NCBI GenBank assembly: GCA_003978375.1
Contig: QNZW01000063.1
Coordinates: forward strand, 1 to 7,474
Direction of reading: 5' to 3'
DNA length: 7,474 bases
Source of the DNA: Sulfurovum sp.
GTDB lineage: Bacteria > Campylobacterota > Campylobacteria > Campylobacterales > Sulfurovaceae
Under the pieces are notes generated by a model. The model ran no database searches. It was given only the letters and a program-made list of their open reading frames with translations, and was not told the DNA's origin. Position 1 is the stretch's first letter, and each line of letters begins with the position of its first letter. Shown here one piece after another: positions 1 to 5,508 of this stretch. The position numbers and the translations under genes are program-made.

Positions 1-98
1 ATAATATCATATGTATCAGGTTCAAGCAATTGACCCCTTTCTACACACCCCACTAAAAAAAAAGCCAATATCAACACATATATACTTTGTCTTATCAT
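1..98 (-). CDS. Partial lipoprotein, N-terminal end only
   Basis: A leftward reading frame opens with ATG at 98-96 and stays open to the window edge, giving 32 codons. The translation begins MIRQSIYVLILAFFLVGC and continues VERGQLLEPDTYDI. This is a typical lipoprotein signal: a positively charged start, a hydrophobic core, and a lipobox LVGC ending in the cysteine that would be lipidated. An AGGA ribosome binding site (plus-strand TCCT, 108-111) lies 9 nt before the ATG, and a perfect TATAAT lies further upstream. The mature protein would be anchored in the inner or outer membrane; the residue after the cysteine is V, not D, so inner-membrane retention is not indicated. Nothing in the visible part identifies a function. 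It is divergent from the beta-barrel gene and may share regulation with it. Confidence 0.72.
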   Translation of the reverse strand, partial: MIRQSIYVLILAFFLVGCVERGQLLEPDTYDI

Positions 99-131
99 GT
101 AATTATATCCTAAAATATTCTATTAATTTAA

Positions 132-137
132 ATTATA
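132..137 (-). promoter_or_regulatory. Candidate -10 box for the lipoprotein gene
   Basis: Read on the minus strand this is TATAAT, a full match to the sigma-70 -10 consensus, 33 nt before the ATG at 98. No convincing -35 is seen at 16-18 nt. Weak -35 boxes are known to be usual for Campylobacterota sigma-70 promoters. The AT-rich background makes chance matches common. Confidence 0.42.
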
Positions 138-194
138 TGGTGTAAGTTTAGCGTACAAAACGTAAAAGAAAGATTTATAATTTTATTAGAGCTA

Positions 195-219
195 TTTTTA
201 AGCTTAAAAAGAATACAAT
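195..219 (+). promoter_or_regulatory. Palindrome plus -10 box before the beta-barrel gene
   Basis: Positions 195-210 form a perfect 16-nt palindrome, TTTTTAAGCTTAAAAA. It is followed 3 nt later by TACAAT (214-219), a candidate -10 box 54 nt before the ATG at 274. The palindrome covers the usual -35 to -10 spacer, where a repressor or activator dimer could bind. Other -10-like strings (TATAAT 176-181, TATTAT 247-252) exist in the same divergent gap, so the promoter choice is uncertain. No known operator family is recognised. Confidence 0.33.
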
Positions 220-273
220 ATTAAAGTTTTCTTAGTACGTACATAATATTATAAAAATTGGGAGCATTTGAAA

Positions 274-876
274 ATGAAAAAACTAATAAATACAATGGCA
301 TTATTAACAATAACTAGTAATTTTGCAACAGCAGGTCATCATATAAAACCTATAGAGCCAACGACAACAATGCATAAAAAAGAAGTTGTTGTTGTTGACA
401 ATAATGTAAAATATAATGGATTTTATCTTGGGGGAGGTTTAACTTATTTACTTTTAAATGATGCTGTAGAGCTAAGAGGTGTTGGATTAACATTCATTGG
501 TGGCTATTATTTAAATCAATATTTAGGTTTTGAAGCACGTTATACAACTACAATTGATCGTGTCGATATAGATACAGGAGCACATGTACATTCTAAAGAT
601 ATTGACATGACAAACCTAGGTTTATATATTAAACCAATGTATAACCTTACAACTGGATTCTCTTTCTATGGATTAGCAGGTTATGGACAAGCAAAAGCAG
701 ATAACTTAGAGGAAGATGGATTCCAATGGGGACTTGGTGCTAAATATGAACTCTCTAACGGTGTAGGACTCTTCTTTGATTATATGAACCTTTATGATGG
801 TGATAATTTTGATGGAACAGAAATAGATAATACATTCTATAATACTACATCTTTTGGTGCACTTTATACATTTTAA
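274..876 (+). CDS. Outer-membrane beta-barrel protein (OmpA-like/OMP_b-brl fold)
   Basis: This is a 200-residue exported protein. Residues 1-20 are a Sec signal peptide (MKKLINTMALL..., cleavage expected after FATA). A short linker rich in H, T and V (21-45) follows, then about eight amphipathic beta strands with alternating aromatic and glycine residues: YNGFYLGGGLTYL (48-60), GVGLTFIGGYYL (69-80), YLGFEARYTTTI (83-94), TNLGLYIKPMY (113-123), FSFYGLAGYGQA (129-140), FQWGLGAKYEL (150-160), GVGLFFDYMNL (163-173) and TTSFGALYTF (191-200). The last residue is phenylalanine, the usual beta-barrel assembly signal. Size and pattern fit small eight-stranded porin-like barrels; there is no OmpA peptidoglycan-binding domain. 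The ATG at 274 is chosen over an in-frame TTG at 268 because GGAG (261-264) sits 9 nt from the ATG but only 3 nt from the TTG. Specific role (adhesion, structure or small-molecule passage) is unknown. Confidence 0.85.
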   Translation: MKKLINTMALLTITSNFATAGHHIKPIEPTTTMHKKEVVVVDNNVKYNGFYLGGGLTYLLLNDAVELRGVGLTFIGGYYLNQYLGFEARYTTTIDRVDIDTGAHVHSKDIDMTNLGLYIKPMYNLTTGFSFYGLAGYGQAKADNLEEDGFQWGLGAKYELSNGVGLFFDYMNLYDGDNFDGTEIDNTFYNTTSFGALYTF

Positions 877-905
877 TCACTAACGTTTATATATAATATT
901 GCATC

Positions 906-943
906 TTCTCTTAGTAGTCACACTACTAAGAGAACTTTCTTTT
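906..943 (+). terminator. Rho-independent terminator of the beta-barrel gene
   Basis: A 13-bp perfect stem (906-918 with 922-934) closes a 3-nt CAC loop and is followed by a T-rich tail (936-943, CTTTCTTTT context). It starts 30 nt after the stop codon. It lies between convergent genes, but the T-rich side fits plus-strand transcription; on the minus strand the downstream flank is not a T run. Confidence 0.82.
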
Positions 944-969
944 ACCTTTATAATTAGGTTGATTTGAAT

Positions 970-2259
970 TTAATCTTCATTCTCATCCGTCAACTCCAAG
1001 CTTTTTATCTGTCCAATGACTCCTGTACCAGCAATACCTTGCAATGATCCATACATTTCAGTTGTATTTTGAAGTACTGCATCAATCAGTTTTTGTCTAC
1101 GTTTCCAACTTGCCATAAGAGAACGACGTTCTTTATCAAGTTCATTTTGCATACGCATAAAACCATCTACAATACTTTGAAGTTGCAATTGAAACTCATT
1201 TCCTGTCAGATAGTGATAGAGTAATGCCATTTTATCACCTCTATTTTCTTCGCGTTTCATCGTTTGATGTACGCGTATAAGACTCTCACGCAAAAGAGAA
1301 ACAGACCCTTTAAACTCATCTAAATTACACACCCAAATACCATCTACAAACCCCATACGATTCATGTTATTAGGATAGACGGCCGTCACGAGCACACCTA
1401 AATCTGCATCTACTTTAAGCATATCTTGTTTGAGTTTCACTATCCAGCTATCACTCCAAGCTTTTGTATTTTTAGACTCATAACAGATAATCCCACAATT
1501 TTGTAACGTTCTTGTATGTATTGTATGTATACAATCTGCACCAAAAGCACCTTTTTTTACTTCATCAACTGTATCAAAAGGAAATTGTGAAGTAAGCCAA
1601 GTCTCTATGGACAATTCTAGTGCCTCTCCTTGAATCTGCATACTTCCCTGCTCTGCCTTACGTTTAGCAGACTCTATATCTCGTCTCATCTGTTCTATCT
1701 GTTCATCTTTGGCACGAATCTTTAATGCAATTTCTTCATCGAGCAATTTTCTAAGTTTATCTTTTTCCTCTGTTAACCGTTTGGCTAACTCTATTTCAGC
1801 ATCTGCTTTGGCTTTAGAAGAGAGTTCCTCTTTTTCCATCTGCAATTTAACAATTTGTGCTTTAGAGACATTAAGCTCTTTTACTTGTTCTGATTTTTTT
1901 TGCAATTCATCGGAGAGTAATTTCATCTCATCTTCACGTTCAGCCACAATTTTTGCACGAATTTGGGCTTTAAGTTTTTGTTTTTCAAGGTGCAGTTGTT
2001 CTTCTAGCTTTATCTCTGTGGCTTTTTTTAAATCACGTTTATATTTAGCCTGTTGCTCTGCTATGGCTTCCTCTTTAGTTTGCAAACTATCAAAAGCCTC
2101 CTTATATGCCAATTTTTGAGCCTCTATTTCATCTTGCAGTTGTTTTTGTTTTGCTAAATTTTTTTGTTTAAGTTCCTCTTCTAATTGATGATAAAGTATT
2201 TCATTTACATCTATATCAACATGACAATTTGGACATTTTATAGTGGTTTGTTTAGTCAT
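970..2259 (-). CDS. DUF2130 protein: zinc knuckle, coiled coil, PD-(D/E)xK-like domain
   Basis: This is a 429-residue cytoplasmic protein with no signal peptide. Residues 7-13 carry a single CPNCH knuckle (C9, C12). Residues about 25-205 are a long charged helix rich in E, K, Q and L, with the look of a parallel coiled coil. From about 208 the family's C-terminal domain follows: helix GEALELSIETWL (211-222), then GAD (D242), then IICYESKNTKAW (E261, K263). The spacing D...ExK is the PD-(D/E)xK nuclease-like signature; that DUF2130 belongs to this fold is recalled family knowledge, and activity is not shown here. DVLGVLV-type core strand DADLGVLVTAVYP follows at 284-296. The start is ATG at 2259 because AGGAAGA (2263-2269) is well spaced for it but too close to the TTG at 2262. 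A leftover TGC-TATATA promoter-like string lies at 2298-2306. Role unknown; nucleic-acid related function is inferred. Confidence 0.85.
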   Translation of the reverse strand: MTKQTTIKCPNCHVDIDVNEILYHQLEEELKQKNLAKQKQLQDEIEAQKLAYKEAFDSLQTKEEAIAEQQAKYKRDLKKATEIKLEEQLHLEKQKLKAQIRAKIVAEREDEMKLLSDELQKKSEQVKELNVSKAQIVKLQMEKEELSSKAKADAEIELAKRLTEEKDKLRKLLDEEIALKIRAKDEQIEQMRRDIESAKRKAEQGSMQIQGEALELSIETWLTSQFPFDTVDEVKKGAFGADCIHTIHTRTLQNCGIICYESKNTKAWSDSWIVKLKQDMLKVDADLGVLVTAVYPNNMNRMGFVDGIWVCNLDEFKGSVSLLRESLIRVHQTMKREENRGDKMALLYHYLTGNEFQLQLQSIVDGFMRMQNELDKERRSLMASWKRRQKLIDAVLQNTTEMYGSLQGIAGTGVIGQIKSLELTDENED

Positions 2260-2343
2260 CAATCTTCCTAAAAATAATTAAATTAAACTCTCTTGGTTAT
2301 ATAGCATACCAAAATTTTTAAGTATGTGCATTTTCTATGAAAA

Positions 2344-2661
2344 TTATTTGCTACGCCATAACCAAACGAGAAACAACACACCTAACGTTATATTAAACCA
2401 GCTTACTCCAGAAGCAAACATCTCTTCAAGTTGTGCATACAACATTCGTTGCAATGATAATGGTTCAATTAGACTATGTCGATGTGCCCATAATACAAGC
2501 TCATCTTGCCAAAAGTATACCACTATTTCAGGAAGAAAGAAAAAAGTTACAATACCCAAAATACCCCAAATATTTTTTTGAGGTCTCATGCGTTCAATCG
2601 CTTCTTTGAGTTTTGGATCTTGTTCTATTTTTGCTTGTAAAGTTCGTATTTTTCTCTTCAT
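2344..2661 (-). CDS. Small two-helix membrane protein, function unknown
   Basis: This is a 105-residue protein. The first 30 residues are basic and helical (MKRKIRTLQAKIEQDPKLKE...). Two hydrophobic segments follow at about 31-51 (IWGILGIVTFFFLPEIVVYF) and 86-102 (VSWFNITLGVLFLVWLW). The loop between them (52-85) contains H60, R61, H62 and acidic residues. The positive N-terminal tail and the RSK end suggest both termini in the cytoplasm with the loop outside. The ATG is only 3 nt after the stop codon of the DJ-1 family gene and has no clear ribosome binding site of its own, so translation is probably coupled. I do not recognise the family. A frame of this length with two clean membrane helices, in an operon position, supports a real gene. 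Confidence 0.72.
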   Translation of the reverse strand: MKRKIRTLQAKIEQDPKLKEAIERMRPQKNIWGILGIVTFFFLPEIVVYFWQDELVLWAHRHSLIEPLSLQRMLYAQLEEMFASGVSWFNITLGVLFLVWLWRSK

Positions 2662-2664
2662 TTT

Positions 2665-3225
2665 TTAACAAAAATCCAAAAGCATACCTTCTTTTATGCT
2701 TAACATTGTTTCTACACCTACCAATTTTTCAACAATAGCCAAACCAAAACATAACGCTGTTCCTGGTCCTTGAGAGGTCATAATGTTGCCATCAATAACC
2801 ACTTTTTTATCGTTTCTATATCCTGCTTGGTTTATCTCATCTTTTGCACCAGGATAACAGGTATAATCATCGCCTAATACCCCTGCTTTTTTTAGTGCAT
2901 ACGGTGCAGCACATATAGCACCAACCATTTTATTGGCCTTGCACTCTTTAAGTAGTTCTAATACCCTTTTATTTTCTGCCAATGCATAGGTACCATCCCA
3001 TCCACCAGGAAGGACTATCATATCAAAATCATCACAAATGACATTTTTTATAGACATATCTGCTTGAATCGTAATACCATTTGCACCTGTGACTAATGCA
3101 TTACTAAATTCATCTTCTAAATATACTGTACGTACTTCAATGCCACCTCTACGCATCACATCTATAAGTGATACAGCTTCAACCTCTTCAAAACCTTCCG
3201 CCAGTGGTACCAATACACTTGCCAT
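2665..3225 (-). CDS. DJ-1/PfpI (YajL/ThiJ-like) family protein
   Basis: This is a 186-residue cytoplasmic protein of normal length for the DJ-1 family. The N-terminal strand and turn VLVPLAEGFEEVEAVSLIDVM carry E16, matching the conserved glutamate next to the active site. LPGG is at 72-75. The nucleophile elbow VGAICAAPYAL places the reactive cysteine at C105, and TSQGPGTA (150-157) is the conserved stretch after the core strand. In known relatives this Cys-Glu pair senses oxidation, and glyoxalase, deglycase or chaperone activities have been described (the deglycase claim is disputed). The sequence begins MASVLVPLAEGFEE, close to bacterial YajL. AAGGAGT (3231-3237) lies 6 nt before the ATG. 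It forms a two-gene unit with the membrane protein behind it. Family assignment is firm; the exact substrate is not known. Confidence 0.93.
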   Translation of the reverse strand: MASVLVPLAEGFEEVEAVSLIDVMRRGGIEVRTVYLEDEFSNALVTGANGITIQADMSIKNVICDDFDMIVLPGGWDGTYALAENKRVLELLKECKANKMVGAICAAPYALKKAGVLGDDYTCYPGAKDEINQAGYRNDKKVVIDGNIMTSQGPGTALCFGLAIVEKLVGVETMLSIKEGMLLDFC

Positions 3226-3251
3226 ATAAAACTCCTTATATATTTAATAGT

Positions 3252-3257
3252 ATTATA
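3252..3257 (-). promoter_or_regulatory. Candidate -10 box for the DJ-1 gene
   Basis: Read on the minus strand this is TATAAT, 26 nt before the ATG at 3225. It lies in the 63-nt gap after the adaptor gene, so the DJ-1/membrane-protein pair may be transcribed independently of the cytochrome/adaptor pair. No good -35 is seen, and no terminator hairpin separates the two units, so read-through is also possible. Confidence 0.45.
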
Positions 3258-3288
3258 ATATATTTTTAAAAATGAAACATAAATGAAG

Positions 3289-4116
3289 CTAAATTGTTAC
3301 TTTTGCATACATACCTGGAAAAATATTTTCTTTACCTCTTTCAAAACGTATACGCATTTTTATTTTGTGGGTCATGGGGTTTGCATCAGGTACAATAGCA
3401 TGAATAACTCCATGTGTTTTATAAGAAATAGAAGGTATTTCAACCGAGACCTTTTGACCTACTTTTACCTTAGAAATAATACTCTCAGAAAGAGAAACAT
3501 CTATTTCTAAATTTTCCATATCTACCAATAAAATCGTAAGCATACCAGGCATTACCATGTCGCCCACTCTAATATTACGTCGTACAACCACCCCATCCGA
3601 AGGGGCTTTCATTTTAATATAATTATAGGTACTTGCGAGTTGTTTGGCTTTGATATTGGACTCTTTTACCATGATTTGCATGGCTTTAAGCATCGTTTCT
3701 ACATTGGCTGCTTCTGCATCTAAGTCTGCCATATCCATAAAATTGATTTTATTATCATTTTTATATCTGTCTCTTAATAATACTTTTTTTGTATTAATTC
3801 TTTTCAGTTTATCTCGCCAAAATTCAACCATAGTTTTAGCTTGTTCAAGCATCAGATCTGCTTGCATTTTCATCATATCAAACTCAGCAGACTCCATCTC
3901 ATAGAGATCATCTTCTCGTTTCACATGATCACCTATTTTTACAAATACTTTTTTCACATAACCCATAAATCGACTACCAATCATCTGTTGGCCATCTGAG
4001 ACTACAGTACCTGTCAATTTAATACTATCTGGCTTTTGATTATTTGTATTTAAATTTATTTCATTTGCATATAAACAAACACTAAATAATAGTCCTACAA
4101 ACATACTTTTTTTCAT
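3289..4116 (-). CDS. Short HlyD/RND-type periplasmic adaptor (membrane fusion) protein
   Basis: This is a 275-residue exported protein. The signal peptide is MKKSMFVGLLFSVCLYA (1-17). The lipoyl-like barrel-sandwich halves are at about 34-77 (...GYVKKVFVKIGDHVKREDDLYE) and 165-200 (KMKAPSDGVVVRRNIRVGDMV...). A helical hairpin of about 85 residues (78-164) lies between them. A beta-barrel domain runs 202-275, ending in FPGMYAKVTI. Typical RND adaptors are 350-400 residues and continue with a membrane-proximal domain after the PGMY motif; here the gene stops five residues after it. The start is ATG at 4116, with AAGGAC (minus strand, 4122-4127) overlapping the upstream stop codon; an in-frame GTG at 4131 lacks such a site and would spoil the signal peptide. 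No TolC or pump gene is beside it. It could serve a pump encoded elsewhere or a different export role. Confidence 0.86.
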   Translation of the reverse strand: MKKSMFVGLLFSVCLYANEINLNTNNQKPDSIKLTGTVVSDGQQMIGSRFMGYVKKVFVKIGDHVKREDDLYEMESAEFDMMKMQADLMLEQAKTMVEFWRDKLKRINTKKVLLRDRYKNDNKINFMDMADLDAEAANVETMLKAMQIMVKESNIKAKQLASTYNYIKMKAPSDGVVVRRNIRVGDMVMPGMLTILLVDMENLEIDVSLSESIISKVKVGQKVSVEIPSISYKTHGVIHAIVPDANPMTHKIKMRIRFERGKENIFPGMYAKVTI

Positions 4117-4124
4117 TGTTGTCC

Positions 4125-4535
4125 TTACCACTTTCTTAAGCTAATGTGACACTTCATACACTCTGCTGTAATTCGATTATATATTTGCAATGCTTGTGTT
4201 GCATCACCATCTTTAAAACGTTCTACAAGGGTATCTGCATAATTTTTGATACGTCTTTGTGTACGTCCTGTCATAGCTGTATGGTTATTCATCCATCTCT
4301 CATACACATCTTTATTATTTTTTTCTGCATCAGTAGGACCTACATTCACGATGGTAGATTTTAAATCTTGTGCACCTGCTGTAACAATATCAAGATTATT
4401 ATAAAAAAATCCAGACTGTATATCTTGCATTGCTTGTGCCATTTTTTGCATATCTAAAATTCTATCAGCTTGAGTATATCCACTAGCAAAGCTCATTGTA
4501 CCCATTGTCATACATATCACAAATATTTTTTTCAT
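4125..4535 (-). CDS. Cytochrome c'-like periplasmic haem protein
   Basis: This is a 136-residue exported protein. The signal peptide is MKKIFVICMTMGTMSFA (1-17). The rest is predicted as four helices: about 21-46, 47-64, 77-110 and 112-134. A single haem-binding motif CMKCH (C126, C129, H130) lies seven residues from the C-terminus, as in class II cytochromes c (cytochrome c'/b562-type bundles), not near the N-terminus as in class I. Candidate sixth ligands M29, M32 and M36 lie in the first helix; which one, if any, binds iron cannot be told. Covalent haem attachment would occur in the periplasm. AAGG (4543-4546) is 7 nt before the ATG. The adaptor gene begins 8 nt after the stop, so the two are probably co-transcribed. 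Possible roles are electron transfer or gas/nitric-oxide binding; neither is proved. Confidence 0.83.
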   Translation of the reverse strand: MKKIFVICMTMGTMSFASGYTQADRILDMQKMAQAMQDIQSGFFYNNLDIVTAGAQDLKSTIVNVGPTDAEKNNKDVYERWMNNHTAMTGRTQRRIKNYADTLVERFKDGDATQALQIYNRITAECMKCHISLRKW

Positions 4536-4770
4536 TACATTACCTTTTTTAATCTAATCATATACAAAATAAATCATAATAGGATAAAAATCCCAATCTT
4601 TTTTATAATTAATATCTAAATTGTAACCAATTAATACTAAAGGTTTTACCATAAAATAATATTATTATTTTTATATATATTAAAATATTATACTTAATAA
4701 TATATTTTAAGTTATAATTAAAAATAAGAGAGATACAATTTCTATAAAGCTAATTTTAAAAGGACTAACT
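4536..4770. promoter_or_regulatory. Divergent, very AT-rich intergenic region
   Basis: This 235-nt gap separates the cytochrome operon (leftward) from the first hendecad-repeat gene (rightward). Positions 4621-4740 have 14 G or C in 120 nt by hand count (about 12%). On the plus strand TATAAT at 4713-4718 is the best -10 candidate, 52 nt before the ATG. On the minus strand TATGAT at 4562-4557 is 21 nt before the cytochrome ATG. AT-only inverted repeats occur at 4653-4671 (8-bp arms, 3-nt loop) and 4681-4709 (8-bp arms); in such a composition these may be chance. No gene is seen. Confidence 0.5.
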
Positions 4771-5256
4771 ATGAAAAAAGTAATTATAACAAGTGTAGCT
4801 ATGGCTTCTTTGTTGACCCTAGGACAAGCAGATTTTAGTATTTCAGATATGCTTAAAGATATGAAAGATGCTGCTTTAACATTTTCATCTGATGCAAAAG
4901 ATACAGTAAGCACCATAAAAGATGGGATGGTTGAAGTATCTAAAAGTGCAGAAAGAACGACCACCAATGTAAGCAACAATACCAAAGATGCTACTATAAA
5001 AATCTCAGATGATATGAAGACTATGGAAGCCAACACAAGTTCTCATGCAAAAACAGTTGCAACCGATATCTCCTCCGATACAAAGAACTCTCTTAAAACA
5101 ACCACTACTGACTTAAAAGATTCGGCCGTTGTTGCATCTACAGATATGAAAGATTCTGCATCGCAAGTCTCTTCAGATATCAAAGATACAGTTAAAAGTG
5201 TCTCTTCAGATACCACCACTTCAGTCAAGACAATTTCTGATGCTGCGAACGATTAA
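4771..5256 (+). CDS. Exported hendecad-repeat protein, paralogue A (short)
   Basis: This is a 161-residue exported protein. The signal peptide is MKKVIITSVAMASLLTLGQA (1-20), followed by DFSISDMLKDMKDAA. From residue 39 it is built of 11-residue units with a consensus S-[ST]-D-x-K-D-[ST]-x-x-x-[VIT], for example STDMKDSASQV, SSDIKDTVKSV and SSDTTTSVKTI. Nine contiguous units span 57-155, with one earlier unit at 39-49 and a 7-residue insert KDGMVEV at 50-56. Hydrophobic residues fall at unit positions 4, 8 and 11, as in amphipathic or right-handed hendecad coiled coils and in LEA group 3 proteins. After export there is only one aromatic residue (F22, F38 at the start) and no cysteine. AGGA (4761-4764) is 6 nt before the ATG. 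It has about 60% identity to the next gene over 161 gap-free positions. The stop falls where the paralogue continues, so this looks truncated. Function unknown; a structural or stress-protective periplasmic role is only an inference. Confidence 0.85.
   Translation: MKKVIITSVAMASLLTLGQADFSISDMLKDMKDAALTFSSDAKDTVSTIKDGMVEVSKSAERTTTNVSNNTKDATIKISDDMKTMEANTSSHAKTVATDISSDTKNSLKTTTTDLKDSAVVASTDMKDSASQVSSDIKDTVKSVSSDTTTSVKTISDAAND
4885..5235 (+). repeat. In-frame 33-bp degenerate tandem repeats in paralogue A
   Basis: Units of 33 nt each encode one hendecad. The best conserved consecutive copies are at about 5137-5235 (three units starting TCT-nnn-GAT). The 21-nt insert at 4918-4938 breaks the 33-nt phase once. 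The copies are diverged at the DNA level, more so than the protein pattern, which indicates old duplication with selection on the amphipathic pattern. Confidence 0.78.
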
Positions 5257-5275
5257 ATAGACACCATTTCTATAC

Positions 5276-5306
5276 AAAACACAGACAAAAAGCACTGTGT
5301 TTTTCT
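5276..5306 (+). terminator. Probable terminator of paralogue A
   Basis: A 9-bp stem AAAACACAG (5276-5284) / CTGTGTTTT (5295-5303) closes a 10-nt loop, with the right arm running into T-rich sequence (TTTTCTATCTTTACTTT). It starts 19 nt after the stop codon. It separates paralogue A from paralogue B. Confidence 0.62.
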
Positions 5307-5508
5307 ATCTTTACTTTATAACTGTATTAAAAAATTATTGAAACAAATACTATACTATTTAATTTTATGATTCTATTAATTATCATTAAGATAATATAAA
5401 TTAATATAATTTACTTATCAGTTAAGATTAAGACAATTTTATTTATAATTCATACTATATAGACTTATATATTCAAAATACTAAAAGATTAGGACAAAGG
5501 AAACCCTT
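5307..5508 (+). promoter_or_regulatory. Leader and promoter region of paralogue B
   Basis: This is an AT-rich gap of about 200 nt without a gene. Candidate -10 boxes are TATAAT at 5405-5410 and 5444-5449, and TACTAT at 5453-5458 with AAGACA at 5430-5435 as a possible -35 (17-nt spacer). An imperfect direct repeat, TTATCATTAAGAT (5380-5392) and TTATCAGTTAAGAT (5415-5428), lies upstream of the two downstream candidates. AAGGA at 5497-5501 is the ribosome binding site, 7 nt before the ATG. Its promoter region shows no obvious similarity to that of paralogue A, so the two genes may be regulated differently. Confidence 0.42.

Noticed and set aside
1709..2119. A 136-codon open frame on the plus strand
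   Set aside because: It is antisense to the coiled-coil part of the DUF2130 gene; its serine/leucine-rich product is the expected complement of E/K/L-rich codons.
2330..2344. ATTTTC-TAT-GAAAAT hairpin after the two-helix membrane protein gene
   Set aside because: The stem is only 6 bp with one G-C pair and there is no T run after it on the minus strand; not adequate as a terminator.
3262..3273. ATTTTTAAAAAT palindrome between the adaptor and DJ-1 genes
   Set aside because: Too short and entirely A/T, with no loop and no T tail; neither a terminator nor a convincing operator.
4117..4131. Upstream GTG start (4131) for the adaptor gene
   Set aside because: It overlaps the cytochrome stop and lacks a ribosome binding site; the ATG at 4116 gives a clean signal peptide and has AAGGAC at the proper distance.
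4653..4709. AT-only inverted repeats in the divergent gap
   Set aside because: With about 12% GC, 8-bp AT-only arms are expected by chance; kept only as a remark on the intergenic region.
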